Positions 22,498 through 35,958 of a stretch of 64,000 bases of DNA are shown piece after piece. The notes beneath the pieces are model-generated. The model was not told where the DNA came from, did not search any database, and saw nothing but the letters and a program-made list of their open reading frames with translations. Source of the stretch: Paramacrobiotus metropolitanus (Eukaryota > Tardigrada > Eutardigrada > Parachela > Macrobiotidae); the NCBI RefSeq assembly GCF_019649055.1, contig NW_026570226.1, positions 2,108,001 through 2,172,000 on the forward strand. Direction: 5' to 3'. How positions within the stretch are numbered: the first letter of the stretch is position 1; every line of letters starts with the position of its first letter. The translations under genes and the position numbers were made by a program.

Positions 22498-25400
22498 ATG
22501 GCTACCAGCAACGTGGACGATGTAAAATCTCAAGAGCCTGCGAGAACCTTCACTCTTGAAGAGTTACAGGCGGCCTACAGTCACTGGTCTGAGGGGAAGA
22601 AAGGTCCGTCTCCGTTACGACCACGGGACCATCCCTTGCTTCCCGTGGCTGGTGGCCGCAATGTCCTGATCTCGTCGGCACTGCCGTATGTCAACAATGT
22701 TCCGCACTTAGGAAACATCATCGGGTGTGTCCTGTCGGCGGATGCCTTCTCGCGTTTTTGCCGTTTACGGGGCTACAATTCTCTGTTTCTCTGTGGTACG
22801 GATGAATATGGAACGGCGACGGAGACGAAAGCTATCGAAGAAGGACTGACACCGCGACAGATCTGTGACAAATACAATGCCATCCATAAGCAGGTTTACG
22901 ACTGGTTCAACATTGATTTTGACACGTTTGGACGCACTAGTACGGACGAGCAGACTAAGATTGCGCAAGATATATTTTGGAAACTGCACAAGAATGGACT
23001 ATTATTGGCGGAAAGCATGGAACAGTTGCACTGCGGTACGAGCTGGAGTATTTTTTCGCTTGATAGTAATTCCGGAATTCCGAAGTACAGTCTGTACAAT
23101 GCTGATGTAACGTGATATTGCATCAGCTTGGTTGTCTTCGCGGGTCTCTGAATATTACATTTTGGCAGGGATGAATTTTGTATTTGCAGGTAGATAGTGT
23201 TAACATTTACACATCAGGTAAAAAATACGAATAGTTTGCGGTCATTGGAACTTTAACAAAAATGTTTAACGAAGCAAAATTCGATTTCGACATTTTCATT
23301 TTTTTGTCCATTTAGGAAATTGTAATCGATTCCTGGCTGATCGATACGTGGAGGGTACGTGTCCCTTGTGCGCGTATCCGGATTGTCGCGGAGACCAGTG
23401 TGATAAATGTGGAAAATTGGTTAACGCTACGGAATTACTTAATCCGAAGTGTAAACAATGCGGTGCGACCCCCGTTGTCAAATCTTCGGATCATTTGTTC
23501 CTGGATCTGCCGAAAATTCAACCGGAGTTGGAAAAATATCTTGAAAAGGAAGCGTTTGGTAAGGGAATGTGGACGCACAATGCGAAATTGATTACGCAGT
23601 CATGGCTGCGGGATGGTTTGAAGCCGCGATGCATTACGCGGGATTTGACTTGGGGGACACCGGTGCCTCTGGAAGGTTACACATCGAAAGTGTTTTACGT
23701 GTGGTTTGATGCACCAATTGGTTACATCTCGATCACGGCGAATTACACGAAGGATTGGGAAAAATGGTGGAAAAATCCGACTCAGGTATGCAAACTGAAG
23801 TTCTTTGCTTTTTTACGCCCTTGTTTGATGAAGGAATATTTTACGGGGTTGTGTGTTATGCCCACTGCATGCTTTGGATAGATTCAATTCTGTGTGATTT
23901 ATTCGCCTGTTAAAACGGTTTTATGGGATTAGAGCGCTTTTAATTTTTGTTTATGATATTCTGTCGCTCCCTGTGTTGCAGTTTTTCCGCTGTGTATTTA
24001 CATGCCATTTAAATGGTAATCTAACGAACCCGTTGTAATTGATATACAGTATATGTCTATAAATATTTGTGGTACTTCTTCTGTTGACTGTTTAGTCAGC
24101 GGCAATAATTCTGCATGGTTGTTGCAGGTTGAATACTACAATTTTCTGGGAAAGGATAACGTCCCATTCCATAGCGTGATTTTTCCGTGCTCCTTACTTG
24201 GAGCTAAGGATAATTACACCCTAGTCACTCACATGAGCGCTACAGAGTATTTGAATTACGAAAGCGACAAATTTTCGAAAAGTCGTGGAGTGGGTGTGTT
24301 CGGAACGGACGCTATATCCACAGGCATCGATGCGGATATTTATCGTTTTTATCTTCTTTTCGTGCGTCCAGAAAACCAAGATACGTCATTCTCGTGGGCC
24401 GATCTCGTGCTGAAGAACAACACTGAACTGCTAAACAACATTGGCAACTTTATTAATCGCGGACTGAGCTTTTTAGATAAGAATTTCGGTGGTGTCATCC
24501 CGGAAATGAAGTTAATTGACGAAGATTTTCAACTGCTGGCCAGCATTAATTGTGAAATTGCCGCATATGTGAGCAACATGGAGCAGGTCTGTCTGAAGGA
24601 AGCATTGCGGGATATTTTGGCCGTATCGCGTTTGGGTAATCAGATGATGCAAGCAGCACAACCGTGGGCTCTCGTTAAGGGCACGGACGAGCAGAAAATT
24701 CGTGGCGGCACTGTGATCGGTTTAGCGGCAAATATCAGTCTGCAGTTGTCGATTATGCTGTTGCCGTTTATGCCGCATTATAGTAAGGTCATCCAACAGC
24801 AGCTAAACGCCCCGGATAGCTGTTACTATTTGGTGGAATACTTGATTTGCCATCTCGAAGCTGGACATAAGATTGGCACACCGGGACCGTTATTCCGCAG
24901 AATTGAGAGCGCGGAAGTGGAAGATTTGAAGAAACGTTTCGCCGGGAAGCCAGCGCCTAAACCAGATATTCCAGCTGCGGCACTAAGTCCGGAGGAGCTT
25001 GAGGCGCTGAACAAGGAAATAACATCGCAGGTACGGTATTAATATCACAGATTGCGTTTGACTTACTTTAGCGTTAAATTTTGCCAGGATGAAAAAAGAG
25101 TCTTACAGTTAGATCAGATGTTTCTGTAATTTATGCATTTCGCTTAATGTTTTTTGGTTATCGCTCATTTGATAATTAAAGAGAGGACACAAAAAACTTC
25201 ACATTATTGTTTTGTTGGTGCCCAAGAGCAACAGCCGGTGTTTTATCGTGTTGAAAGGATCGAGAGAGTTAATTAAATTACGTGAACTGTCGTTTTTGAC
25301 ATCTTACATGGTAGATTTGGTATGGCCACAACCCACAAGCAGAATATTTATGCGCTTTTAGCGTTTGCATGGCTTCTTCTTTACTTGTAAGAGTGCATAC

Positions 25401-25685
25401 TGCTTACATTATTGTTAATGAAATTGTAGATGTGCGTAAATGGTTCATACTTTATTTATACTTCAGTGGTTGATATTGGTTGTTCTTTAGGGAGAAGTGG
25501 TGAGGTCATTGAAAACTCAGAATGCAGCAAAAGAAGAAATCGACAAGGCGGTTGCGGTGTTGTTGGGTTTGAAGAACAAACTGAAACTGCATGGCGGTGC
25601 TGGTGATTCGACGAAAGCAGAATCTAACAAAAAAGGAGCAGCTAAGGCGAAAGGTGGACAAAAAACTCCTGTTACATCCGGTTGA
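22498..25685 (+). CDS. MARS1: Methionyl-tRNA synthetase, cytosolic type
   Basis: Charges tRNA-Met for cytosolic translation. Exons: 22498-23035, 23316-23785, 24128-25030, 25491-25685; 701 residues. The class I catalytic core has the HIGH-type motif HLGN (residues 70-73, in [13 protein letters not shown]), a double zinc knuckle (CPLCAYPDC...CDKCGK...CKQCG), and the KMSKS-type loop KFSKS (384-388). The anticodon-binding helical domain follows. The C-terminal exon is a WHEP-like helix pair ([28 protein letters not shown]) with a Lys/Ala-rich tail. The N-terminal GST-like domain of vertebrate MARS1 (about 200 residues) is absent; only some 50 residues precede the core. The acceptor for exon 2 (TTTAG/GAAATTG) restores the family sequence [12 protein letters not shown]. 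Confidence 0.95.
23786..24127 (+). other. MARS1 intron 2 (342 bp)
   Basis: Donor GTATGC, acceptor TTGCAG. No other content seen. Confidence 0.8.
25031..25490 (+). other. MARS1 intron 3 (460 bp)
   Basis: Separates the WHEP-like exon from the core. No other content seen. Confidence 0.8.
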
Positions 25686-26676
25686 TACTTTTGTTTTATA
25701 GTTTTATATTGATCCATTGATTATTCGTGAAAGTCTTCGGTGCATTCGTAAAAAAAAGCGATCTTAAAAATGTGGCTTTGTTGTTTTGGCTTCGGTGCGT
25801 CAAGGAAAGTTAACCGGAGACAGAGAAATGCAACAGCATTTGTTACTTACTTGTTATCTCGCATTGTTATCGCATTTTTCTAATGTCACTCAGTTCCAGT
25901 ACTAGTTGTCCACTAATGCTGAAATTCATTGAAATGTTTGAATACAGTCATAGTTAGGTATACTACACCGTAGTACAGTACTTACGTTAATTATTGTGGA
26001 ACGAAAACTATTAGGACAAAGCGCTCGTATTTGTAGAACTGCTAAATACTAACTACATAGTACGGCTGCAAGTACTGTTACTTCAATAACAATGATATAT
26101 TTGGACGCTTTCACAGGTTTCCAAATTCTGTTATGGAAATATTTATTAACATTTCTATTGCTGAGAATTTACTAACGATAAGGTCAGGGTTGCCGCCTAC
26201 GAGTATGCATGTTTACAATTTTCTACCGTATTGTTCCATTTCCGGTTTGTGATTTGTTTTCCGCTTCGAAATCAGCGATCATGGACAGGGTGGGTGAAAC
26301 ATCCGTGATAACTGCGTGAGTTGTGGATACCATTTCCCGTAATTTGGAATGGATACGGAATCACATTATCACAGATCCGTAGTCTAGTCACAATGGAGTT
26401 GAAATGTGGAGTTGAAATTTTTAGTTTTTAACTGGATTTTTCCGCCAAGCATTTCATTTTCTGATTTAACCCGTCAAATTAATATTCTGTTTCTGGTGTT
26501 TGCAGTCCTTTCAACTTTTCCGTGTGGCTGTGTGTGATTACGTAGTTGCTTGTATTTACTGTAGATTTTGTATTTGTGACTGCAGTGCTGTAAATTTTTT
26601 AGTACGTACTGTACTGAAAAGGTGAATTTCTCATACGGTGGTGTTTTATTCGGTTGAAGAAAGATTTATCCATACG
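25686..26676. other. Intergenic region, MARS1 3' flank and ACP6 upstream region
   Basis: No coding sequence supported. It contains TACAGTAC at 25974-25981, TACGAGTA at 26198-26205 and GTACTGTA at 26606-26613, the last only about 70 bp before the ACP6 start. Confidence 0.45.
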
Positions 26677-28659
26677 ATGTGGCGGCACAAGTTTACTGGA
26701 TTGATCGGCACAGCTTTCACGGGCTCAGCGTTTTCATTGTTCGGTTTCCAAAGCCAGAGTGCGCCCCCGTTGGACGATCTCAAGTTGCAGAGTATTCAAG
26801 TGTTTTTCCGCCATGGCGCCCGTACCCCTCTGCGCCCTATCCCCTTCCTCCCCGGAGTGCAGTGGCCGAAGGAGCTCATGGCGAACCCGCCGGCCTCTCC
26901 CGTGCAGTACGTCCTCACGGGGATGGACGGCAAAGTCATGACTCGCAGTCCCCACGATGACAAACTGCAGAAGATTGTTTTTCCAGGCGGTGCCAAAGCA
27001 GGTCATCTGACCACGGTGGGGAAGCAGCAGATGTTTGATCTCGGCCGACGACTACGTATGGAATATATTGAAAAGCGCCGTTTATTGAATCCGGCCTACA
27101 GTGAATCTCAGGTGTACGTGCGTTCGACTAATATCCTGCGCACCGTGGAATCCGCGCAGTGGATGGTTAGTGGGATGTTTGATGCAGCTGCAAAAGGCGC
27201 CAAGCCTGTGGTTATTCATACGGATCTGGATGAGGAGGAAATTCTGTATCCAAATGTAAATTTCTGCATTGCTCTCAAGAATGTCAATAAGAGTTTCTAC
27301 AAGTGGGTCGACGATATGCCCGGGTTGGAGAAGAGTCGTTTAGCACACACAAAGATTTTAAATTACACTCCGGAGAAGTATGATGGGAAAAAGCTGGATT
27401 ACCAGGAACTGCGCGATGAATTGAGTGCGAGAGAAGCTAATGGTATGCTTTTTCGTTTCCAAAGTTTTGCTTTCATTGAGTTGTGCTGCATTTTCGAAAT
27501 TGTTTCGCAACATTCCGCCGTAATAAGTAAATATGTTCAGTAAACCGTATACGTAAACCAAATAATTCACAGCAAATGTTTTCAGTGCTTATTACTAGTA
27601 TGTTTTCACAATGTTAAAAAGTTGTTTATTAAATTTAATACGCCTTAAATCTGTGACTAGTTCTCAAATTTCAGTACTTGAAATTTGGATATTTAACACT
27701 GTATGAATATCAGATTACGAATGTCAAATTGCAGCTTGCATCCTTTTCGATCTAATGTTGTATTTTAAAGGTTTGTTTAATTTACTTTGGTTTCGAAAAA
27801 AACGTTATTTGAGTGAATGGATTATCTGACTGCTTCGTAACCAATAAATCTCCTTAGGCATCTCGTATTTCATAAATTATATTGTCATCATTTCGCGGTA
27901 TTGCATTGTGTACTCGAGTTGTCAAAGTGGTACCGTTCTTCAATGCTAAACTGCATTATTGCAGTAAGTACTACTTGAAATGCTCAGTTCAGTTTTTGAT
28001 TTCTTTGACATGCGTGGGCCAGCGTGGCTGGCCTAAAGGCTTATTAAGGACCAATTACTTTCAGTTTATTGTTAAGAGTGATTGTACTTACCGTATACTG
28101 GACTTTTAGCTGTACGAAGGCTAATGGCATTCTGTCAATAGGGCTGTATATTCCCCCGGAAGCCAAGGAAATGTGGAATCAGATCGACAGTCATGCCATC
28201 GAGATGTTAAAACTGATGGTGTCCGGTCCGGACGAAAAGAAGCGCAGTACTGTGCTGTCCTTATCGTGCGGTGCTGTTCTGCACATGGTGGCCGCCAACA
28301 TGGATACGGCCGGCCAGGTTACTGATTCGAAAAAGATGTTTGTCTACTCCGCCCATGATTCTTTGATGATGGCGCTATTGCTGACGCTGGGTTTCTTTGA
28401 CGGACACTGGCCTCCGTTTGCCGCGGATATTGTCTTCGAATTGTATACGGACAAACAGGACAAGAAATGGGTACGCATACTGTTTATGGGGCGGCCACAG
28501 AAGTTGGGGAAAGAGCAGGGGGAAATTATCTCATATGACAAGTTTAAGAAATTGATTGCACCGTTTTCATTGTCCTACAAGAAATATCGCCGGGTGTGTG
28601 ATGTGCAGGAGGTGGAAGGAGGGGAAGTGATGGATGTGATAGGGGGCAGGAAGAAGTGA
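26677..28659 (+). CDS. ACP6: Lysophosphatidic acid phosphatase type 6 (histidine acid phosphatase)
   Basis: Branch-2 histidine phosphatase; the vertebrate enzyme removes phosphate from lysophosphatidic acid in mitochondria. Two exons: 26677-27442 and 28142-28659; 427 residues (human 428). The catalytic RHGARTP motif lies at residues 45-51. The second signature, SAHD, lies at 325-328. Other matches are VYVRSTNILRTVES, DEEEILYPN and LTLGFFDGHWPPFAADIVFELY. The N-terminus (MWRHKFTGLIGTAFTGSAFSLFG) is hydrophobic with basic residues and fits a mitochondrial or membrane signal. The frame is open further upstream, but only from GTG at 26638; the first ATG is 26677. The junction ANG/LYIPPEAKEMW keeps phase 1, and the alignment to ACP6 shows no missing exon. 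Confidence 0.9.
27443..28141 (+). other. ACP6 intron (699 bp)
   Basis: AT-rich. I searched it for a missed coding exon and found none with the right phase and family resemblance. Confidence 0.75.
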
Positions 28660-29443
28660 TATTATGGTTGTGGTGGTACGATTTACGACGGTGTTGGCCA
28701 GCCGGTTGCTGTTGAACTTATGACGACTGACGATAGAGTTTTATCATTGCCATAATTATTGACTGAGAGCTGATATCGGTGATATGCACTCATGTATTGT
28801 TTTCGGTTATACTAATCTGTTTTTTTAGTGCGCTCGTGTTGCTAATGCTTTTCTTCGATTTATGTCCTTGCAGTTAGCGACCGTTTTTCCTGTATGTTTT
28901 GAAGGCTATGCTGAGAATTATTAGACTACTATTCCGATTCCAGTGCGTAGATTATCAATTACCTGTAACTGAGAAGCGAAGTTTACTTTTTCGCTGTTTA
29001 GTACTTCATATGGAACATTTGTACCGTCTGGTTCGTAACGTATGTGGTGTTTGAAAGTTGGAGCGTCCAGCAATAAAATTAGTTGGTGAACGTTTTGCCG
29101 TAATTTGGTCTAGTCCAGGCCACATACATGATATCTACGTCATGGATCTATCTTGTACTAAAGCCTGATTTAGTATGGAGAATCTTCTACTGTTTGTTTA
29201 TTACCACTTGTAGACTGACGACTAACCGTCAGAAACAAAGTTTTGATAGCCATTTATTGACTATCGACTCATACCTTCGGTAAATTATGACGTCAAAAAG
29301 AACCGGTACATTTCTGTATACGTGCTGCTGATGCACCAGTACAGTACACTGCTACACATCAGATTAATCATTAATGGGATTGAAGATAAATAATAAGTAC
29401 GTATAATACGCAGAATATGCAGAACGGCGGATTTACATACTTA
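28660..29443. other. Convergent intergenic region
   Basis: Between the ACP6 stop and the stop of the minus-strand tetraspan gene. AATAAA at 29072-29077 (plus) could serve ACP6. TACAGTAC occurs at 29340-29347. No gene seen. Confidence 0.45.
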
Positions 29444-30689
29444 CTAAATTTCGTAAGTTGTCCCGGTTTCCAGTTGATGGACCGCGTTGGGCCATATGAG
29501 TAGCGGTTTCGCAGTGCGCGTCCAGTCCGTAACCGCTATCAGCGGATAATTATTATCGCCATCCCGATGACCCAGTGTGCCAGTAGCGATAAAACCCTGT
29601 ATAGCCAAATTTAGTCCCACAATTCCACAGGGAACAATCAGTAAGGCCTGCATGGCTGCAATGACCAGAACAGTTCGCCAGTTGGCGTCACTGATGGCAG
29701 ATCCTGATAGCAAAAAATTCGCTGATTCTAATAAACCAACAATCGAACAAAAAAGTGCACCAATAACCAGCGCAATGCAGGTTATAGCCTGGGAGTAATA
29801 TTGTAATTTGGTCAGTTCAGTATTGCTCCATAACATGTGCCCGCCGTCCACGCGGGTGATATCCATCGTTACTTTCTGAGCTTGATTTTCTGCTAGTGTT
29901 ATAAATCTCCTAAAGGATCTTATACACAACATCAGCGCTATGCCAGCGAAAACACCGGGATAGCCTTTGTCCATTGTGTATCCAGCGGTAATAAAATCTC
30001 CACCAAACCATATCAAGCTGGAGGCTGCACTTCACAAAGGGCACAGATTAGGAATAGATATGTAAGTACTGTGTTTACGTACTGTACGTAGCACACATGA
30101 TTGCGGCACTTACATACTGTAGAACTTTGTGCTTCTTGCGCACCAGAAAAACTGTATTCTACATATGCTTCCATGTAAAGAAATCCGTAACAAATAACAA
30201 AAAATTAAAATTAATGTTATTATAGTTAGTGTTTGAAAACTCTTGAGTATTTTCGAAACCACAAAGTCATACCAGCAACGGTTTGTGTTGTCACAATTGC
30301 CTAAATAAACCTACTCGTAGTGGTTTATTAGGTAACAAAATATTAATACGTAACAGTTACTAGTTAGTCAGTTACTAATTAATGCGAGTAAGGTTTTTTG
30401 CACAAGCTACGTTTTAGTGACTTTGTATTGTCGCGCAAAAAAACTTCAACTTTCCTTACCGTAGTTGATGACGGTACTTTAACTAACCGATGGTTTGAGC
30501 GCCAATCATCAAGCAACTTATGATAATTTCAAATGTAAACATTGCTTGAACACATGGAATCATCATCGGTTTTCGTTCAACTTCCGTATTACGAATTTTT
30601 TCTTGCAGCGGTAGATTTTCTACTATCGAGGCACGGTGTTGCCTTTCGTGGGCTCCCTCATCATAATGATGCCCAGTATGCCAAGTCAT
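29444..30689 (-). CDS. Four-pass membrane protein, family not recognised
   Basis: Two exons on the minus strand, 30689-30488 and 30024-29444, joined in phase 1 by a good donor (GTTAGT) and acceptor (GTGCAG); 260 residues. Four hydrophobic segments can be seen: FTFEIIISCLMIGAQTI followed by ASSLIWF, GVFAGIALMLCI, ITCIALVIGALFCSIVGLL and VLVIAAMQALLIVPCGIVGL. The N-terminus is hydrophilic and His-rich (MTWHTGHHYDEGAHERQHR); the C-terminal tail is soluble (about 45 residues, with DWTRTAKPLLIWPN). The layout (four helices, both ends probably cytosolic) resembles MARVEL or MS4A-like tetraspans, but I see no diagnostic motif and give no function. The second exon ends at an in-frame TAG (29444-29446). 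A GTAAGT donor overlapping that stop raises the possibility of an alternative 3' exon. Confidence 0.7.
30025..30487 (-). other. Intron of the tetraspan gene (463 bp)
   Basis: Contains GTACTGTA at 30079-30086 and TACTCGTA at 30312-30319. No gene seen. Confidence 0.65.
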
Positions 30690-31001
30690 AACCTATGAAA
30701 AATTAGTCGGACAATTTAAAAACCAATGCAGTATTATGTAAGTGTGCATAAAGTCAATCTCTTCAACACTAAAATACAAGCGCATTCTTGTTAATTCTAC
30801 AAGTACTGTACTGTGAGCGCGGAAAAAACTGAAAGTTTTGTTAAAATCCAATAGGTTGCCAAGAAACAAGTCCTGCAGGTCATCAAAACTGTTCAACGAT
30901 TTTTAAGGTTCCAAGAAGTGAGAAAATGCACGATAATGCAGCAGGAGTGTACAAATCTTCAATTTCAAGTAGAAAATCAGATATTTTAACATTATGCCGA
31001 C
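30690..31001. other. Spacer between PSMD14 and the tetraspan gene
   Basis: 312 bp between two minus-strand genes. It must hold the PSMD14 3' UTR and the tetraspan promoter. GTACTGTA occurs at 30803-30810. Confidence 0.45.
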
Positions 31002-33362
<2,361 letters not shown>

Positions 33363-34158
33363 TCTGACGGAAATTGAGAAAATGGCTCAGCAGTTTAAAT
33401 TCGATGAGAAACAGGAAATCTGTATATGGACGGGTAAAGAAGCAGGGCTTTAATTACTGCAAGTACTAGTTTGTTCCGCACTTCGATAACTCAATCGAAT
33501 CTCACAAAATTAGCAGAGCAGTTATTCGCCAGTGGGACTAGGAATTCCAGTGATCCAGAAATATTAGTTTCTAACGAATCGAGATGACTGCTCGTAAAAG
33601 AAAAAAGAATTACACATACACAAACGAAGGAAGCGGAGCGAAACTCCAGTTTCTCGTCAATAATATTCCACCAGAAAATAAAAATAATTTCAGAGTGACT
33701 GTGCGGTTTGGCCCATACAATAATGTCAACCCCGGGGATTAAGTTCGTGCACTGCAGAAGTGCGGCTTGGGTACTTTGATTTATACCCCGGTTATCACTT
33801 CCCTGTTAGCAGGGTCCAACATAGGCCAATACTTGCTTTTAAACCAGTTGAGTTTTCGTTAACAATTCGAATAATTATCTATAATGTTAAATTTAATTAG
33901 AATGTTATTTTTGAATTTTTAATGCGATTTTTCATTTTCTAGTACAGTACTAATCTTATTTTTCGAATGTGCCGACAACGTCGTAGTTTGAAAGTGGCCA
34001 TATTGATTTCTCAGTCCTGTACTGTAACTCTTGCTGCGCATGCAATCGTCCGGGTTGTAAAAAATTTTGCAAGCAGTAATAACTATTAAGTATTCAATTT
34101 TTCATGTTATGATCTAATCTCAGCTTTGAGCATAGAACTGTTTGAGTTCCTTCTCGAA
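33363..34158. promoter_or_regulatory. Divergent upstream region of PSMD14 and CMC1
   Basis: Both genes start at the edges of this 796-bp interval. TACAGTAC (33943-33950) and GTACTGTA (34019-34026) lie 140-220 bp before the CMC1 start. No TATA box is obvious and no reading frame is supported. Confidence 0.45.
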
Positions 34159-35738
34159 ATGCCTAGGAAGTCTGAAGAGTTTGCTTCGGAATTTGAACAA
34201 GAGTTCGACAGGCATCGACATGTCCTGCAAAAAGGAGCTGGAGGTCCCATGGGATACGGTGAGCAGCTTGAAATAATTGACTTGTCACTAGTTATCAGCA
34301 GTAGTGATTTATAATCTGTATTGCATCGCAATAGTGCTGCATCTTAAGAGTACTTGTGAAAACAGTAAAAAGCGGGCAATGTTTTCAAGCTACTAAGAAG
34401 CCATTTCATGATTTTCATCAAGAGTCATTTCGCTGTTGGGATGTGGCAGATTGACATGCTTAATTTTCCACGGGAAGCTTTAATTTACTGACGTTTTTCA
34501 CTGGTGCAGGTGATCCGGACGACAAAACTTTAAGAAAAGTGGAGAAAGATGTTATGGTTCCTATGATCATCCGCGATCGCACTAGGCTCGAGAAATGTCG
34601 GGAATATTATGATGGTAAAACAGCCTGCAAACACGCAGCAGATTAGATACAGTAATTGAATGGTGTTTACCGTATGTGCGTGCGATTTGAGTAGCTGTAA
34701 AACTTACGAATTAATAATGGTGTCTTTATTTGGCACTGGATACTTTTTGTAATTGTTGTTCGCTATTCTCAGAGAAACCCTAGGTTAGCTTATAAATTAT
34801 GTATTCGAAATGCCGGTTTCGGGTTTATAGTTGATATGTTTCTGGGTTGTTCTTACGACAAAAGGGCATCATCACATCATACAGTACCTGTCGAACTTTT
34901 AGTTAATTCGGATGTTTTAAAGCTTTCAGGGCATGCGGTAAAGCAGCCGGTCTGGGGATCGTTTTCCGATGCAGAAACGAAAATAAGGATATGGTGCGCT
35001 GTTTTAATAAATGGTGCGTTTAGATATAAAGGCAAAATCGGAATCGGTTTTTGCCTTTTTACTTTTTTAAGTGCAGTTTGCGTTCTTTAAATGCTTTCGT
35101 TTGAGCAAATTTTCAAACTGTCAAAAATATACTGGAAAATAATTTCTTTTAGTGTGGCCTTCTTTAGTATACAGATCTGTAGTATTTTTAGTGTGGCCTT
35201 CTTTAGTATACAGATCTGTAGTATTTTTAGTGGGGCCTTCTTTATTATACAGATCTGTAGTATCTGTAGTATTAGGCCTCGTCCCGAATTCAAAGCGAAT
35301 CTCGTTGCGATACAGCAACTCCACCTCGCGAGGTGGCTTCGCGTACCGTATCTATAGGCGTGGCCACTGCATACCACCACCTGGTGCGGTTGAGCAACCG
35401 TACCATAGCGAGATTCGCTTTGAATTCGGGACAAGGCCTTAGTATACAGTATCTGTAGTATTTCTTTAGTATAGTACTTCTTCCCTAAAAACATAACACA
35501 ATGTCATAATATTAGTTTTGATTGTTCCACAGTGCGATTGCTTGTACCACATTTGTTTTGCAGGTATCATGATCCTGAATTCGTAGAAGAATGCACACAG
35601 GAATATTTGGAAAAACGAGCAGAGTTTCGTAAAACCGGTCAAATGAAAAAGCGGAGGAAATTTACGGAACCGGCAGGAGAGTACGTACCGTATGGTACTT
35701 TACCCTTTCAGAAAAAGGACGGAGATGAAAAGACTTGA
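34159..35738 (+). CDS. CMC1: CMC1-type mitochondrial twin-CX9C protein (cytochrome c oxidase assembly)
   Basis: Small intermembrane-space protein that helps COX1/copper handling during complex IV assembly. Exons: 34159-34258, 34510-34614, 34923-35013, 35564-35738; 156 residues (human 106). The third exon (91 bp) is too short to stand out; it starts after TTTTAAAG, and splicing there yields the twin motif C63-x9-C73 and C85-x9-C95 (CREYYDAFRAC and CRNENKDMVRC), which is what places the borders. KVEKDVMVPMIIRDR before it and HDPEFVEECTQEYLEKRAEFRKTG after it match CMC1. The N-terminal 35 residues (acidic, MPRKSEEFASEFEQEFDRHR) extend beyond the human protein. The last intron carries a 39-bp tandem repeat and a MITE-like insertion. 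Confidence 0.88.
35151..35271 (+). repeat. 39-bp tandem repeat, about three copies
   Basis: Units start at 35151, 35190 and 35229 (AGTGTGGCCTTCTTTAGTAT...). The first two are almost identical and the third is slightly changed and truncated at TAGTATCTGTAGTATT. Related fragments resume after the MITE-like element at 35441, so the element sits inside the array. Confidence 0.85.
35272..35441. mobile_element. TTA-flanked MITE-like element, copy B (intact ends)
   Basis: A 164-bp unit (35275-35438) between TTA duplications (35272-35274, 35439-35441). The terminal inverted repeats are 30 bp with one mismatch, GGCCTYGTCCCGAATTCAAA at both ends read inward, and weaker pairing continues inside. The core holds a perfect 16-bp palindrome CCACCTCGCGAGGTGG (35321-35336). 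It is the better preserved relative of the copy at 6778-6939. It has no coding capacity. The 3-bp TTA duplication fits PIF/Harbinger-type MITEs. Confidence 0.85.
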
Positions 35739-35948
35739 TTGGTGTAGGCCATTTCGAACTGTGCAAAGTCGCGTGTTGAATAATTTTCATGTTTTTAACA
35801 GTCATAAGATACAGTTTGTTGTTTTTGACCAAAGAAGTTTCGACAGTTGTGCCGGTGTGGGTTTTCTGGATGATAGTTGGGGCTGGCATGCCAGAAGCTC
35901 CTCTCTACATGTAGTTCAAATGCGCTCCGTGTTGTATGGAGAAGATTG

Positions 35949-35958
35949 AATAAATAAA
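35949..35958 (+). terminator. Polyadenylation signal for CMC1
   Basis: Two overlapping AATAAA hexamers (35949-35954 and 35953-35958), about 210 nt after the stop codon, followed by GT-rich sequence. Confidence 0.65.

Noticed and set aside
27443-28141. A missing middle exon in ACP6
   Set aside because: Direct joining of the two exons aligns to the family without a gap, and no frame in the intron fits.
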